DNA of 64,000 nucleotides from Cephaloticoccus sp. GTDB lineage: Bacteria; Verrucomicrobiota; Verrucomicrobiia; Opitutales; Opitutaceae. A program made the translations under genes and the position numbers. The notes beneath the pieces are model-generated. The model searched no databases. It worked only from the letters and a program-made list of their open reading frames with translations, and had not been told where the DNA came from. The number at the start of each line of letters is the position of its first letter. Position 1 is the first letter of the stretch. Below, piece after piece: positions 18,223 to 27,859 of this stretch. The DNA lies in assembly GCA_030833445.1 (NCBI GenBank), contig JAURHD010000005.1, positions 1 to 64,000 on the forward strand, written 5' to 3'.

Positions 18223-20403
18223 TTAAATATCAGGCAGGACTTCCACCGTAATCGCATACACCGCAACGCCCAGCAAGCGTTGATCCGACCCATTCGTCGG
18301 ACCTGTAAATGCTCCGACTTTCAACGCAATTTTAGAACGGCCGGGACCGATCAGTAATGGCCGAGTGCTGATGGTCGCGATATCTGTGCCCAGATGCAGG
18401 TTCTGTTGGTGCTCCTGGTCGACCCAGATTTCGAGATCGCGGGCTTCCAAATTACGGCATTCCAAATGCAGCACGACAGAAAGTGGACGCTCCTGGGGAT
18501 TTTCAATGGCCAACCAACCCACCGGGAAACTCCAACGCCAATAGCGCGTCTTCCTTGCCCGCCATAGTTCCGGTTTGTGCCATCCCTCGTCAAACGTCGC
18601 TCGTATAAACCAAGGGCTTCCTGTCCTGACGATCGAGTATCGGTTATTGATCTTTATCGAATCTTCACCCGGAAGCTTAATCTGCATCAAACCGCCATTC
18701 AAATCCCATTCCCCGTGCAGTCCGGTGGGCAGACGTCCCTCATAGGTGGATACGTCAAGAAACTGTTTTTTCCGAAGCAGAAAACTATTGGACCAGAGCC
18801 GTTCCCAAAGTTGGGGCACCATCAGGTTGACTGAGTCCACCTGAGCATACGATTCCAAGACTTGCAATTCCGGCAGGTTGGACTCCACGACCAACAGTCC
18901 GCGACTCATCCGATCGGCAAATGCCCGCATCGTATAGAGATTCCCCGCGGTGATTATTACCATCGCCCCCACACAAATCAGATGCCACCTGCAATCTCGT
19001 CTCAGCCACACCAACCATGGGCAAAGCGCCACCAATAACACGGGATGAAAAACCGCAAATAATTTATAGGCATCATAGCTCGAATTGTCGTCATGACGCC
19101 ACCCCTGAAATTCCAAGTAGCCGTATCCCACCAATACCGGACAGGTGAAAGCGATGATGCGCCATACCGCCTTTCCATTATGAGTAAACATACGAAAAAG
19201 TGCCGTAAACCAAAGGCCCAGTATCACCACCGACATCAGCACTCCCCATCCCATTCCCCATGGCTCAAGTCCCGTATTCGCCACCATCCCCAACCATCCC
19301 TCGGGCCATAATGCAGCGATTGTCCACCCAAAATCCGTCTGCTGAAAAAGCAAAAAACGCTCCGCGACCCCCGCCACCCGTTCATAGAAAAACAAACCGC
19401 TGAGAACCAGTGGAGTTGCAAGGCAACCAAGCCATCGGAAAAACGCCGCGATCTCACCACGGGCCAAAGCCCATCCTCCGACACAACCCACCGCGGGAAT
19501 CAGACAGACTACCACTATAAAATTGTAGCTACCCCACAAGATGACGAAGCCTATTCCCAGCAATCCTGTATAGGACCAAGCCCTATATTTCCGATCCCGC
19601 CATGCCATGACGGCAGCGGATGTCACCAAGGCGATCCCCATCGCGGCCAGCAGCTGAGCCGGAGCCACATGGGCCGCTGCATACCACGAAATAGGGCTGA
19701 CACCATATATAAATGCCAACCAGAGCGAGGCCAAGGACGAGAGATTCAAGGTTCTGGCCACCCAGAAAACCAAGGGCAAAACCAACACCACCAGCATTAC
19801 CGTCAGCACCCCGGTGGCCTGATAGGGCTGCAGTCCAAAAACCGTGCTATTCAAGGCAATCAAAGCCGACGGTGTAAAATGGTTCAACCGCAGCCAGAAT
19901 TCGAAAAAGTTATCGGTTGATCCAACTTGAACGACCTCGGTCTGCCCCATGAAACCTGTTCGATCCGTGCTTGAAAACTCTTGGAAGACCCGGGCACCCG
20001 CAGCATAGTCTGCCGCATCACAACTGCCTATCGAGGATGTCGTCAGAAGATTTGAAGAATATGCCAATGGGAGGGTCAATAGGGTCAAGACCAGCGCCAT
20101 CACCGCCCAAAGACCTGCGGTTCGGGTCAACCCCCGCAAGGCTTCCCGCCAGCCTCTTCGTCTTAAACCCAAGATGAGTAAACCTAACGGCAACAGTTCA
20201 CTCCACCCGGCATAAACGTCGGTCCCAGCCATGGTGGTATGCGCTCCCACCCAAACCACGATCGATTGTAAAGCCACCCCGGCAGGTGCGATCCAAATCG
20301 GCCAAAACCGCCCCCATCGTTTTGGGGCACAAAGCATGGCCAAGCCCGCACCCCAGAACAGCAGGTGAAGAGCCAAGCCAAAGGATACCCAAAAGTAGAT
20401 CAT
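18223..20403 (-). CDS. Multi-pass membrane protein with C-terminal YWRWS beta domain
   Basis: I do not recognise a named family. The protein has 726 aa: about 12-14 hydrophobic segments fill the first 480 residues, with a long first periplasmic loop containing IGSCDAADYAAGARVF, which has the acidic look of GT-C active-site loops. A soluble region follows. Residues 601-726 form a beta domain with FDEGWHKPELW, YWRWS, WLAIENP, LLIGPGRSKIAL and a closing VEVLP. Two copies of the same domain end the protein encoded at 22921-24993. The likely role is a periplasm-facing glycosyltransferase or a related envelope-glycan function. The gene lies 10 bases upstream of the SDR at 18212 and probably shares its transcript. 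Confidence 0.72.
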   Translation of the reverse strand: MIYFWVSFGLALHLLFWGAGLAMLCAPKRWGRFWPIWIAPAGVALQSIVVWVGAHTTMAGTDVYAGWSELLPLGLLILGLRRRGWREALRGLTRTAGLWAVMALVLTLLTLPLAYSSNLLTTSSIGSCDAADYAAGARVFQEFSSTDRTGFMGQTEVVQVGSTDNFFEFWLRLNHFTPSALIALNSTVFGLQPYQATGVLTVMLVVLVLPLVFWVARTLNLSSLASLWLAFIYGVSPISWYAAAHVAPAQLLAAMGIALVTSAAVMAWRDRKYRAWSYTGLLGIGFVILWGSYNFIVVVCLIPAVGCVGGWALARGEIAAFFRWLGCLATPLVLSGLFFYERVAGVAERFLLFQQTDFGWTIAALWPEGWLGMVANTGLEPWGMGWGVLMSVVILGLWFTALFRMFTHNGKAVWRIIAFTCPVLVGYGYLEFQGWRHDDNSSYDAYKLFAVFHPVLLVALCPWLVWLRRDCRWHLICVGAMVIITAGNLYTMRAFADRMSRGLLVVESNLPELQVLESYAQVDSVNLMVPQLWERLWSNSFLLRKKQFLDVSTYEGRLPTGLHGEWDLNGGLMQIKLPGEDSIKINNRYSIVRTGSPWFIRATFDEGWHKPELWRARKTRYWRWSFPVGWLAIENPQERPLSVVLHLECRNLEARDLEIWVDQEHQQNLHLGTDIATISTRPLLIGPGRSKIALKVGAFTGPTNGSDQRLLGVAVYAITVEVLPDI

Positions 20404-20455
20404 GCCGAATCAAACATCGAGAGGAGTGACACTGAATACGAAGCCCCGGCCAAGT

Positions 20456-21190
20456 CTAGGCTGGTTTTCTCGCCACCACGAGCAGTGAGCTGCCCGCCGG
20501 TAAAAAGCCGGCGATACCCGACAATGCAGTCTCGATTGCCATGACCCCTTTAAATAGCGAATTCAACCAAGGGACATATGCCTGCACATCACTGCCACTT
20601 CGCGGTGCAGGCCAAACCTTGCGGCGTAACACAATCAATGGGAGCAGAATCATGTTCCAATGCGTGATTTTGAGTATCTCGAAGCCGGCAACCTTAAGCT
20701 TATCGCCCAGCTCTCGACGATCATAGCGTCGTTGCGACTGAACCGCCACATCGTGATACGACCACAGCCAGCGGTAGGCCGGCACATTGATCACGACCAA
20801 CCCACCCGGTCGCAGCACACGCACCATTTCCTTTAGCGCCAATGCATCATCCTCGATATGGTAAAGCACATCCGAGGATACCACGGCATCAAACGTATCC
20901 GCCGGGTAAGGCAGGTCGGTCAGATCAGCTTCAAGCACCTCGGGGCAGCCCCTGAGACGGGCCAGTTCGCATGCCACCGGGGACACATCGACTCCGGTAA
21001 AGCGCCAGGCTGTTTCCTGATTCTGTAGATATCGGATCAACCCACCGGTGCCACAACCGGCATCCAGCACATCAGCTGATTCCTTTTGGAGAAACCGTTT
21101 CAAATAATACCTCAAGTGCCCGCGCAGGACATGGTAATACCACATCTCGTCTTCGACCGCAGCCATCTTGTGGTATTCCTCGAGTTTCAT
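20456..21190 (-). CDS. Class I SAM-dependent methyltransferase
   Basis: This is a cytoplasmic methyltransferase of 244 aa from the ATG at 21190; a TTG at 21232 would add 14 residues. Motif I is VLDAGCGTGGLIRYL, the acidic ribose-binding residue follows in FTGVDVSP, and later blocks are DAVVSSDVLYHIEDDALAL and LRPGGLVVINVPAYRWLWS, as in Methyltransf_11 proteins. The HDVAVQSQRRYDRREL stretch is common in methyltransferases of polysaccharide clusters. The C-terminus has a hydrophobic segment (MILLPLIVLRRKVW), so it may associate with the membrane. It is the first gene of the minus-strand block, divergent from the GT4 gene at 21265. The acceptor, perhaps a sugar or lipid-linked glycan, is unknown. 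Confidence 0.85.
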   Translation of the reverse strand: MKLEEYHKMAAVEDEMWYYHVLRGHLRYYLKRFLQKESADVLDAGCGTGGLIRYLQNQETAWRFTGVDVSPVACELARLRGCPEVLEADLTDLPYPADTFDAVVSSDVLYHIEDDALALKEMVRVLRPGGLVVINVPAYRWLWSYHDVAVQSQRRYDRRELGDKLKVAGFEILKITHWNMILLPLIVLRRKVWPAPRSGSDVQAYVPWLNSLFKGVMAIETALSGIAGFLPAGSSLLVVARKPA

Positions 21191-21264
21191 TCCATCCAGC
21201 AAAGCGGCGGCATTATGTTTTGCCAAGACCAAGCCAGTGGCTATCGCTCTGATGTCTATCCCCC

Positions 21265-22905
21265 ATGCGATCTGTTGATAAAATCCCCCAAAGTGGCAGC
21301 TACCACCGCCATTTTACTCATTATGAGGGACTTTTTTTTGATGAATTTTGCAGTGACTCTGTCTGGTTGCGGGAATCAGCCGAGATCGTGCTGCCAGCCC
21401 TGGACGAATCCATTGTCATTTTGATCAAGGGTGAAATCCGCCACCATCCTGCAGTCGATGGTTTGGATTCTGGTTACCCTACACTCACTTGTTCGATTGA
21501 TGGAGCGACCGGTGGCTCGGTGAATATTAAGTCGCCCGGCCCGTTCAGTCTCGAATTGGTGATACCCGCAGCAACCGGAAACGTCGGCTCGAAGTTGAAA
21601 CTGTCATTGGGCGGGGTCGCATTGACCAATTCACTGGCGTGGTTGGGCCGGATCACGGGATGGACCAAATTGCAGCGCTTTCGCACTCAAAACAAAAATC
21701 GTCAGTTAAGGATCACCACGATTGAAACCCAAGACAAGGAAGTGATTTTTGATTTTTCCAATCGGAATGCGCCCTATTCCGGAGCTTTCGGCCGGCGTCA
21801 CACCTCGATCGGGATGAATATTGTAGGATTTCTGACTGCAGAACTAGGAGTGGGTGAATCTTCCCGGTGCATGGTGCGTGCGGCAGATGCCAACCAACTC
21901 GCCACAGCACTCGTCCCACTGCGACTGCACTGCAAAAATCGCCTTGGCGATGTGACCTACACCCACCGATTACAGGAAGACAATCCCTACAAATTCAATG
22001 TCGTGCATCTGGATCCTCCGGCTTCAAAGGATATTGATCACCATCACGGAAAACAATTTCGCGCGGACAAATACAACATCGCCTATTGGGCTTGGGAATT
22101 GCCGGAATTCCCGGATGCCTGGGTGCCGGCCTGCAACTACTTTGACGAGATCTGGTGCCCGAGTGATTTCGCCCGGGATGCCATTGCAATGAAGGTGGCA
22201 CTGCCAGTGATCACCATGCCGCATGCAATCAAGTTCAAGCGACCGGAAGGAAATAACCGGGCACGATTTAACCTCCCCGACGGCACGTTCCTTTTTCTCG
22301 TGCTGTATGATCTGAATTCCTACTCGGAACGGAAAAACCCGGGGGCCGTCATCGAGGCGTTCCGTCGATCCGGTTTGGCGAAGGGCGATACGGCGCTCGT
22401 ATTGAAGGTGCACAATGCCGAGGGTAACGAGGGAGATCTTGCCGCCCTGCAAGCAGCCATAGCCGACTTTCCAGGATCCATTATCATCAATGAGACCCTT
22501 ACCCGGCAGGAAATTTATGAGCTGCAAGCCGCGTGTGATTGTTACGTGTCATTGCACCGCTCCGAAGGCTTTGGACTGGCCGTGGCCGAGGCCATGTATC
22601 TCGGCAAACCCGTTATCAGCACGGATTGGTCAGCCACCGCAGAGTTCGTCGATGAAACCAATGGCTGTCCGGTGAAATACGAATTGCGCCAACTGGAACG
22701 TAACTTCGGTCCCTACGGTAGAGGTCAGACTTGGGCGGAAGCCGATGTGGATCACGCCGCGCAATGGATGAAAAAATTGGCCAGTGACCCTGCTTTGGTC
22801 TCCCGATTGGGAGCAGCCGCCCGGGAGACAATCGAGGTTAAATTTTCACCGGAGAGCATCGGGGGCCGCTACCGTCGGCGTCTGGAGAATATCACTACCT
22901 GGTAA
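21265..22905 (+). CDS. GT4 glycosyltransferase with N-terminal beta domain
   Basis: This protein of 546 aa joins two parts. Residues 1 to about 170 are beta-rich (THYEGLFFDEFCSDSVWL, later LKLSLGGVAL) and resemble the small beta-sandwich units attached to glycosyltransferases in other bacterial glycan clusters. From about residue 185 a GT-B enzyme begins with SIGMNIVGFLTAELGVGESSR, a start typical of GT4 enzymes. It continues with LYDLNSYSERKNPGAVIEAF for donor binding and HRSEGFGLAVAEAMYLGKPV, which holds the E-x7-E motif. It is probably cytoplasmic and adds a sugar from a nucleotide donor. It stands alone on the plus strand between two minus-strand genes, convergent with the GT-C gene downstream. 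Confidence 0.83.
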   Translation: MRSVDKIPQSGSYHRHFTHYEGLFFDEFCSDSVWLRESAEIVLPALDESIVILIKGEIRHHPAVDGLDSGYPTLTCSIDGATGGSVNIKSPGPFSLELVIPAATGNVGSKLKLSLGGVALTNSLAWLGRITGWTKLQRFRTQNKNRQLRITTIETQDKEVIFDFSNRNAPYSGAFGRRHTSIGMNIVGFLTAELGVGESSRCMVRAADANQLATALVPLRLHCKNRLGDVTYTHRLQEDNPYKFNVVHLDPPASKDIDHHHGKQFRADKYNIAYWAWELPEFPDAWVPACNYFDEIWCPSDFARDAIAMKVALPVITMPHAIKFKRPEGNNRARFNLPDGTFLFLVLYDLNSYSERKNPGAVIEAFRRSGLAKGDTALVLKVHNAEGNEGDLAALQAAIADFPGSIIINETLTRQEIYELQAACDCYVSLHRSEGFGLAVAEAMYLGKPVISTDWSATAEFVDETNGCPVKYELRQLERNFGPYGRGQTWAEADVDHAAQWMKKLASDPALVSRLGAAARETIEVKFSPESIGGRYRRRLENITTW

Positions 22906-22920
22906 TGCCCTGACCAGAGT

Positions 22921-24993
22921 TCAGGGTAGAATCTCGATCACCAGATTTTTGAGGGAGAGATCAAGCAGACGGGTGTCGGCGTCCGCCCCCCCTGGCGCTT
23001 GATCAGTCTTGAATTCGAAGCGATTCACCCCGGGGTTGAGTATGATTTCACGCAGGTCGGCCGTCTCGGAGTGTTTGCTTGATACCTCAGCCTCCCAGAT
23101 CACCGGACCGTCCGCCCGCTTGAGTGTGGCCACCCGCTTGCTGATAGCATTCAGCACAAAACTAAGATTAGCCGTGACGGCCGTGTCATGGTCATTGATG
23201 ACCGCGAATTCTGCTGCTCCCCCACTCCAGCGCCAGTAGATATTCCCATGCCGTTCTGCTTCATACCAACCATCCTCAAATTCCACGTTGATCTTTCGCG
23301 CCTCCGGCCGGCCCAAAACACTTTCCGGGCCGGTAATGACGGCACCATCATGCGGGGAGGGACGCAGGGTGATGACCCAGTCCTTTAAACAATAGGATAA
23401 TGGTCGCGCGTCATCGGATGCCTTGGTCTGTGAATCATCGGTCAGGATTGAAAAATGACTCTGCCCGGGACGCAGCAAAACCTTGGATAGACTTACCCGG
23501 GTAACAGAATCAGCAATTTCTCCCTTCCAAAGCTCGTTTCCGTCCTGGCCGGTGATCACCACTCGCTTCTCTTTCAAGGCCGATAAAATGAAATCCATGT
23601 CGGCTTCCAACGGAAATGCATGTGGATTGATAATCTTGATCCATGATGATCCCCGGCTCCAACGCCAATAGCGGTCGCGGTAACGTTCGGGTTCATGCCA
23701 TTCGGGACCAAACTGCACCCGCAACCGACCGTGTTCCGGTGATACGATCAAATTCTCGCTCCCATGAAGTTCATAGCCATCACCGGGCGGCGGCTGCAAC
23801 GCCACCGGTGCGTTAAGCAATGTCAGATTGCCCAAAATGAGTAGCGGCCACCAGCGCTTACCCACCGGCAACAGCACATTGAATGCAAGTTGCATCGGGA
23901 GGAGCACCCGCGAAGCGGCCCCGGGGTATCCTTCCCATACGGCATCACCCAACACCACCATCAACACCGCAAAACTGAAGCCAACGCGCCACCACGCACT
24001 CTTGCCCGAGGGACAGAACACCAGAAATAGAAAATGGATGCTGATCGTAAGCATCATCAGAAAGCTCCAGAATGCACCGTTGTTCCAGATACCCGGCGTC
24101 CAACTATGCGGACTGATGACTTCCTGCCAGACGAGCACCCATTTACGACCGAAGGCCATGAAGGGCCAATCAAAGTTGCGGGATCCCAGGTCAGCCGCTG
24201 GTCCGACCACGTGTTGGATATACACCAGCCACAAGGCCAGTGGTATTGCGACTAGGATGCCGCGCAGCACTAAGCCGGCCCAACGGCGAGGAGATAATAC
24301 ATCCTCATTACGCAACAATGCTGCTGCCCCCAGTAAGTTGGTTTCCTTCCCCAATCCGCCCAAGCCTAGCACAACGGCAGACCACCACGGACGGCCCTTC
24401 TCCAGTAATAGCACACCCAATGCGATCAGCAGTAAACTGGGACCATCCACCAGCGAATTGCGCACGCTGACGCACATGCCAAAAGAAAATAAAACCCCGG
24501 TCCAACGCAGCCAGTGGTTCCACGACTTTGGGGGAAACCACCATAAGAGGACCCCGGCCAACAACAGCCAGCTGATCGCATTCTGCAACACATAGGCGCT
24601 CAGGATATATTCGGGGTTTCCGAGTCCCATGGAATAGGACAATGCACTGTTCAGGATACGCCGGGCCCGGTAAGCGAGACTATCAACGGCATCGTGCAAT
24701 TGGGGATTCCGGAGGCTCGGATCCATGGCAATTTGCACATAATACTGGGCATCGTATCCGTCGGAGTCCGCTTGGACGTAATAGTCCAGTGACTTCAGTT
24801 CGTCGATGGGTGGATGTGGCTGGCGCCCGCCGAAAGATACCAAATAGCTGAAACCTTTTTCAGGTATGTGATAGCGCGAGAAGGCCCCAAGGAATACCAG
24901 CACCACCGCCAGGTATCCCAGCATGACCAGAGGTCGCAGACCACGGGCCTGTAGTTTTACCCACCAGGACCTCATGCGCAGACCAACCGGCAT
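22921..24993 (-). CDS. GT-C like membrane protein with two C-terminal YWRWS domains
   Basis: This is a 690-aa integral membrane protein. After one N-terminal helix, a periplasmic loop carries DSDGYDAQYYVQIAMDP; similar DGYDGQYY loops occur in bacterial GT-C type transferases. About nine or ten helices follow to residue 400. The tail holds two copies of one beta domain, at about 414-545 and 559-690. The first has FGPEWHEPERY, YWRWS and VLLRPGQSHF; the second has FEDGWYEAERH, YWRWS and IILNPGVNRF. Each closes with a strand and LRP or LP. The same domain occurs once at the end of the protein at 18223. An alternative start, ATG 24975, would remove six residues. Likely role: transfer of a lipid-linked sugar at the periplasmic side (inference). 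Confidence 0.75.
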   Translation of the reverse strand: MPVGLRMRSWWVKLQARGLRPLVMLGYLAVVLVFLGAFSRYHIPEKGFSYLVSFGGRQPHPPIDELKSLDYYVQADSDGYDAQYYVQIAMDPSLRNPQLHDAVDSLAYRARRILNSALSYSMGLGNPEYILSAYVLQNAISWLLLAGVLLWWFPPKSWNHWLRWTGVLFSFGMCVSVRNSLVDGPSLLLIALGVLLLEKGRPWWSAVVLGLGGLGKETNLLGAAALLRNEDVLSPRRWAGLVLRGILVAIPLALWLVYIQHVVGPAADLGSRNFDWPFMAFGRKWVLVWQEVISPHSWTPGIWNNGAFWSFLMMLTISIHFLFLVFCPSGKSAWWRVGFSFAVLMVVLGDAVWEGYPGAASRVLLPMQLAFNVLLPVGKRWWPLLILGNLTLLNAPVALQPPPGDGYELHGSENLIVSPEHGRLRVQFGPEWHEPERYRDRYWRWSRGSSWIKIINPHAFPLEADMDFILSALKEKRVVITGQDGNELWKGEIADSVTRVSLSKVLLRPGQSHFSILTDDSQTKASDDARPLSYCLKDWVITLRPSPHDGAVITGPESVLGRPEARKINVEFEDGWYEAERHGNIYWRWSGGAAEFAVINDHDTAVTANLSFVLNAISKRVATLKRADGPVIWEAEVSSKHSETADLREIILNPGVNRFEFKTDQAPGGADADTRLLDLSLKNLVIEILP

Positions 24994-25107
24994 TCATGCC
25001 CTGTCGGAATATTTCCGCGCGCGCCTCGTTTGGAACGGTTTGGCCGATGGTTTTTGGTTTGTGCCATACTCGCAAACAATGCCAGCCTGCCCCGCTCGAC
25101 AACGAAA

Positions 25108-26637
25108 ATGATAGACCCTAATGCTGCCAAGGGGCCTAAGCCCCACCCAGTCAAAATCACCGTGGGCATGGGGCATGGCTGGCGGTTGGTATTCGCGCTT
25201 GGACTGGCACTCATGGCGTTGTTTTATGTTTGGTTTTTATGCACCCGGGGTATTTCCATCGCGAGTGGCTCAGACGCTTCGGGATATTTCAACAGCGCTC
25301 ATCTATTAGCTACCGGTGCGACCGGTAGTCCAGTGAAGCAAATTCCAGGATTACAGCCACCTGACTGGAGTTATTACTATCAACAACCGCTTGGGTTTGT
25401 AGCACTTTCAGAATCGGGCACCTTGCTGCCAACGTATCCCGTCGGCCTACCCTTGCAACTGCTCGTCGCAGCCAAATTGGTCGGTTGGGATCGCGCCGCC
25501 ATCTTGGTAAATGTGCTCAGTGCCCTTGGCATTGGTTGGTTGATGATTTTGCTTGGCCGTAAATTCTGCGGATTGGAATGGCCGTGGTTGCTAACGGGGG
25601 TTGCCCTGTTGTTGGGCTGCCCTTTGCTGGTCTTTTTCGCCCTGCAGCCAATGAGTGATGTATCGTCCACGTTTTGGACGTTGCTCGCCCTCTTTGCAGC
25701 TGCCCAAACGAGAGCGAACCTGCGCTGGGGATGGATAACCGGATTTGCAGTGGGTCTAGCGGTTCTGATTCGTCCGACGAATGCCTTGGTGCTGTTTCCC
25801 GTTTCCGTTCTACTGGGTGCCAAATGGCGAAACTGGTTGGTGGTGGTCCTGGCAGGACTCCCATTTGCTGCCATCCAAGCAGTCTATAATCTGAAAGTTT
25901 ACGGACACGCCCTCACCAGTGGCTATGGGGATGTCAGTCACTTGATTCAGGGTAAATTCGTCCCGCACAATCTGGCTCATTTTGCCCATTGGATACCGTT
26001 GCTACTGACACCATTGGTGCTACTTGCACTGGGTTGGCCATGGCTGGTCCGCTCACAAACCCGTATCCTCGTTGCTTTCGGGATCTGGTTCGGAGTTTTG
26101 ACCCGTTTCTATGCCTTCTATTATCACTCTGGTGAAACGTGGTGGTATCTTCGATTCATTCTGCCAATCTTCCCTGCCCTGATTTTGGTTGCGGTCATGG
26201 TGGCGCAAAAACTTACCGATCGGGTGCGAGTGCAAATGTGGCGCACCGGTGTGATTGCCCTCGTTGCCATGATGGGACTCTATCAGTTGGTCCGGTTGAA
26301 TCGCACCCTCGACGTCACGGCCGTCCAACACGCGGACAAGGCATACTACGATACCACTCGATGGTTGCAGGAAAACGTGCCCCAGAATGCGGTAATGGCA
26401 GCCATGCAGGCCAGCGGTGCATTGCATTTCTATACTGATTTCCCGCTGGTGCGGTATGATTTGCTGGCACCAGAGGAATTCAAACGGGTTGCTGAAATCA
26501 TTCAGGCGAATCACCAACCGATCTATGCTCCCTTGTTCCCTTTTGAACTGAAGCAAGTCGTGGACGCAAAACTCGGAGGCACATGGGAGAAGGTGGCCAC
26601 GATTGATTACATCACAATCTGGCGGCTGCAGCCCTGA
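25108..26637 (+). CDS. GT39/PMT-like membrane glycosyltransferase
   Basis: This is a multi-pass protein of 509 aa from the ATG at 25108; the frame is open further upstream but with unlikely sequence. A first helix (LVFALGLALMALFYVWFL) leads into a periplasmic loop with GSDASGYFNSAHLLA, an acidic motif like that of GT-C enzymes. About ten more helices follow, including a block with GLAVLIRPTNALVLFPV, where the R-P-T-N element is common in this superfamily. The last 110 residues are soluble and may face the periplasm (YYDTTRWLQENVPQNAVM, which resembles other bacterial GT-C tails). The GT4 gene starts two bases after its stop. Substrate unknown. Confidence 0.78.
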   Translation: MIDPNAAKGPKPHPVKITVGMGHGWRLVFALGLALMALFYVWFLCTRGISIASGSDASGYFNSAHLLATGATGSPVKQIPGLQPPDWSYYYQQPLGFVALSESGTLLPTYPVGLPLQLLVAAKLVGWDRAAILVNVLSALGIGWLMILLGRKFCGLEWPWLLTGVALLLGCPLLVFFALQPMSDVSSTFWTLLALFAAAQTRANLRWGWITGFAVGLAVLIRPTNALVLFPVSVLLGAKWRNWLVVVLAGLPFAAIQAVYNLKVYGHALTSGYGDVSHLIQGKFVPHNLAHFAHWIPLLLTPLVLLALGWPWLVRSQTRILVAFGIWFGVLTRFYAFYYHSGETWWYLRFILPIFPALILVAVMVAQKLTDRVRVQMWRTGVIALVAMMGLYQLVRLNRTLDVTAVQHADKAYYDTTRWLQENVPQNAVMAAMQASGALHFYTDFPLVRYDLLAPEEFKRVAEIIQANHQPIYAPLFPFELKQVVDAKLGGTWEKVATIDYITIWRLQP

Positions 26638-26638
26638 T

Positions 26639-27787
26639 ATGTATCTGCTCGATCTTAGTCACACCAGTCATACCCGGGCCCGCACAGGAATTCAGCGCGT
26701 AGCCCGCAGCCTGCATCGAGAATTGGCCACACTGGAACTGGTATCACCCATTACCTGGGATCCTTACGCCCAGACTTGGCGGGAGCTCGCAGCGTGGGAA
26801 ATCGCGAATCTCAACGCCAGCGCCCCAAGTAGTTCCCGTGGTGCCCAATGGCCGTTGTCGGCGAAAGTTCGCGGCACCCTAAACCGCTATCGAGGCCTCG
26901 CCTCTTCATTGCCGGCTGACACCGGTGTGATCATACCTGAGCTATTTTCACCCAAAGTCGCCAAAGCATGGCCGCGATTAAAATCGATCGGACCGCGCGT
27001 CGCCATTTTTCATGATGCGATTGCCCTAAAACTTCCAGAGCTCACCCCCAAGGGCACGGTCGCGAGATTCCCTGCTTACCTGCAGGAGCTGCTCGGATTG
27101 GACGGTGTGGCGGCGGTCTCCGAGGATTCACGACAGTCTCTGCTGGATTATTGGAAATGGCTCGGTGTGAACCGGCACCCTCCGGTTGTGACGATCCCAC
27201 TGGGCTTGGATATCCCCGAAAGGGATCCTCAATCTGACCACCCTTCCCACCAACCCATCATTTTGTGTGTTGGAAGTATTGAAGGCCGAAAGAATCACCT
27301 GATGTTACTCCAAGCCGCGGAAAAACTTTGGCAAGATGGCCGGAAATTCACCCTGCGGCTTATCGGTATGGCTCATGCCCAAACCGGGCGGAAGGTTCTG
27401 GAGAAAATAGCGACCCTGAAAAACGCTGGCGCGCCTCTGCAATACGAAGGGGCCATGGATGACATGACCCTGAATTTGGCATACGCCCAATGCAATTTCA
27501 CGGTCTACCCATCATTGATGGAAGGGTTCGGGTTACCGGTCTTGGAAAGTCTGATCCGCGGGAAACCTTGCATATGTTCTGGCCAGGGAGCGATTGGTGA
27601 ATCGGCCAGCCTTGGAGGAACCGTGATGCTGGCCAATCTGACCATCCACGATCTGACGGAAGCAATTGACCAGCTGCTCAATAACCCGGTCCAAGTTACC
27701 GAACTTGCCGCAGCAGCGCGCCAACGCAGTTATCGGTCATGGTCAGTCTACACCGGGGATCTTCTGGCATGGATGAAATCGCTGTGA
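26639..27787 (+). CDS. GT4 glycosyltransferase
   Basis: This GT-B fold transferase has 382 aa from the ATG at 26639, one base after the stop of the GT-C gene, so the two are almost certainly co-transcribed. It begins MYLLDLSHTSHTRARTGIQR, with the GIQRVARSLHREL acceptor-side helix. The donor half shows ILCVGSIEGRKNHLML and PSLMEGFGLPVLESLIRGKP with the E-x7-E motif. It is similar throughout to the gene at 29056-30075: both have RVAIFHDAI or RLAAIFHDAI, LDYWKWLG or LDYWNWLG, and the same donor-site layout. The pair looks like an old duplication. Cytoplasmic; donor and acceptor unknown. Confidence 0.88.
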   Translation: MYLLDLSHTSHTRARTGIQRVARSLHRELATLELVSPITWDPYAQTWRELAAWEIANLNASAPSSSRGAQWPLSAKVRGTLNRYRGLASSLPADTGVIIPELFSPKVAKAWPRLKSIGPRVAIFHDAIALKLPELTPKGTVARFPAYLQELLGLDGVAAVSEDSRQSLLDYWKWLGVNRHPPVVTIPLGLDIPERDPQSDHPSHQPIILCVGSIEGRKNHLMLLQAAEKLWQDGRKFTLRLIGMAHAQTGRKVLEKIATLKNAGAPLQYEGAMDDMTLNLAYAQCNFTVYPSLMEGFGLPVLESLIRGKPCICSGQGAIGESASLGGTVMLANLTIHDLTEAIDQLLNNPVQVTELAAAARQRSYRSWSVYTGDLLAWMKSL

Positions 27788-27859
27788 CTGAACGATTACC
27801 GCAATGTCTGCCTTTCGGTTTGCCAAGCAGGTCGTCTGCTCTACGTTCGACCGATTCCC

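Noticed and set aside
23828-24595. A 255-codon plus-strand frame
   Set aside because: It lies opposite the GT-C gene at 22921-24993, and its translation is low in hydrophobics and rich in Pro/Thr/Asn/Arg, as expected of an antisense of membrane helices.
25030-25107. Longer N-terminus of the GT39-like protein
   Set aside because: The 26 extra residues end in a region not hydrophobic enough for a signal, and the ATG at 25108 gives a normal short cytoplasmic tail before the first helix.
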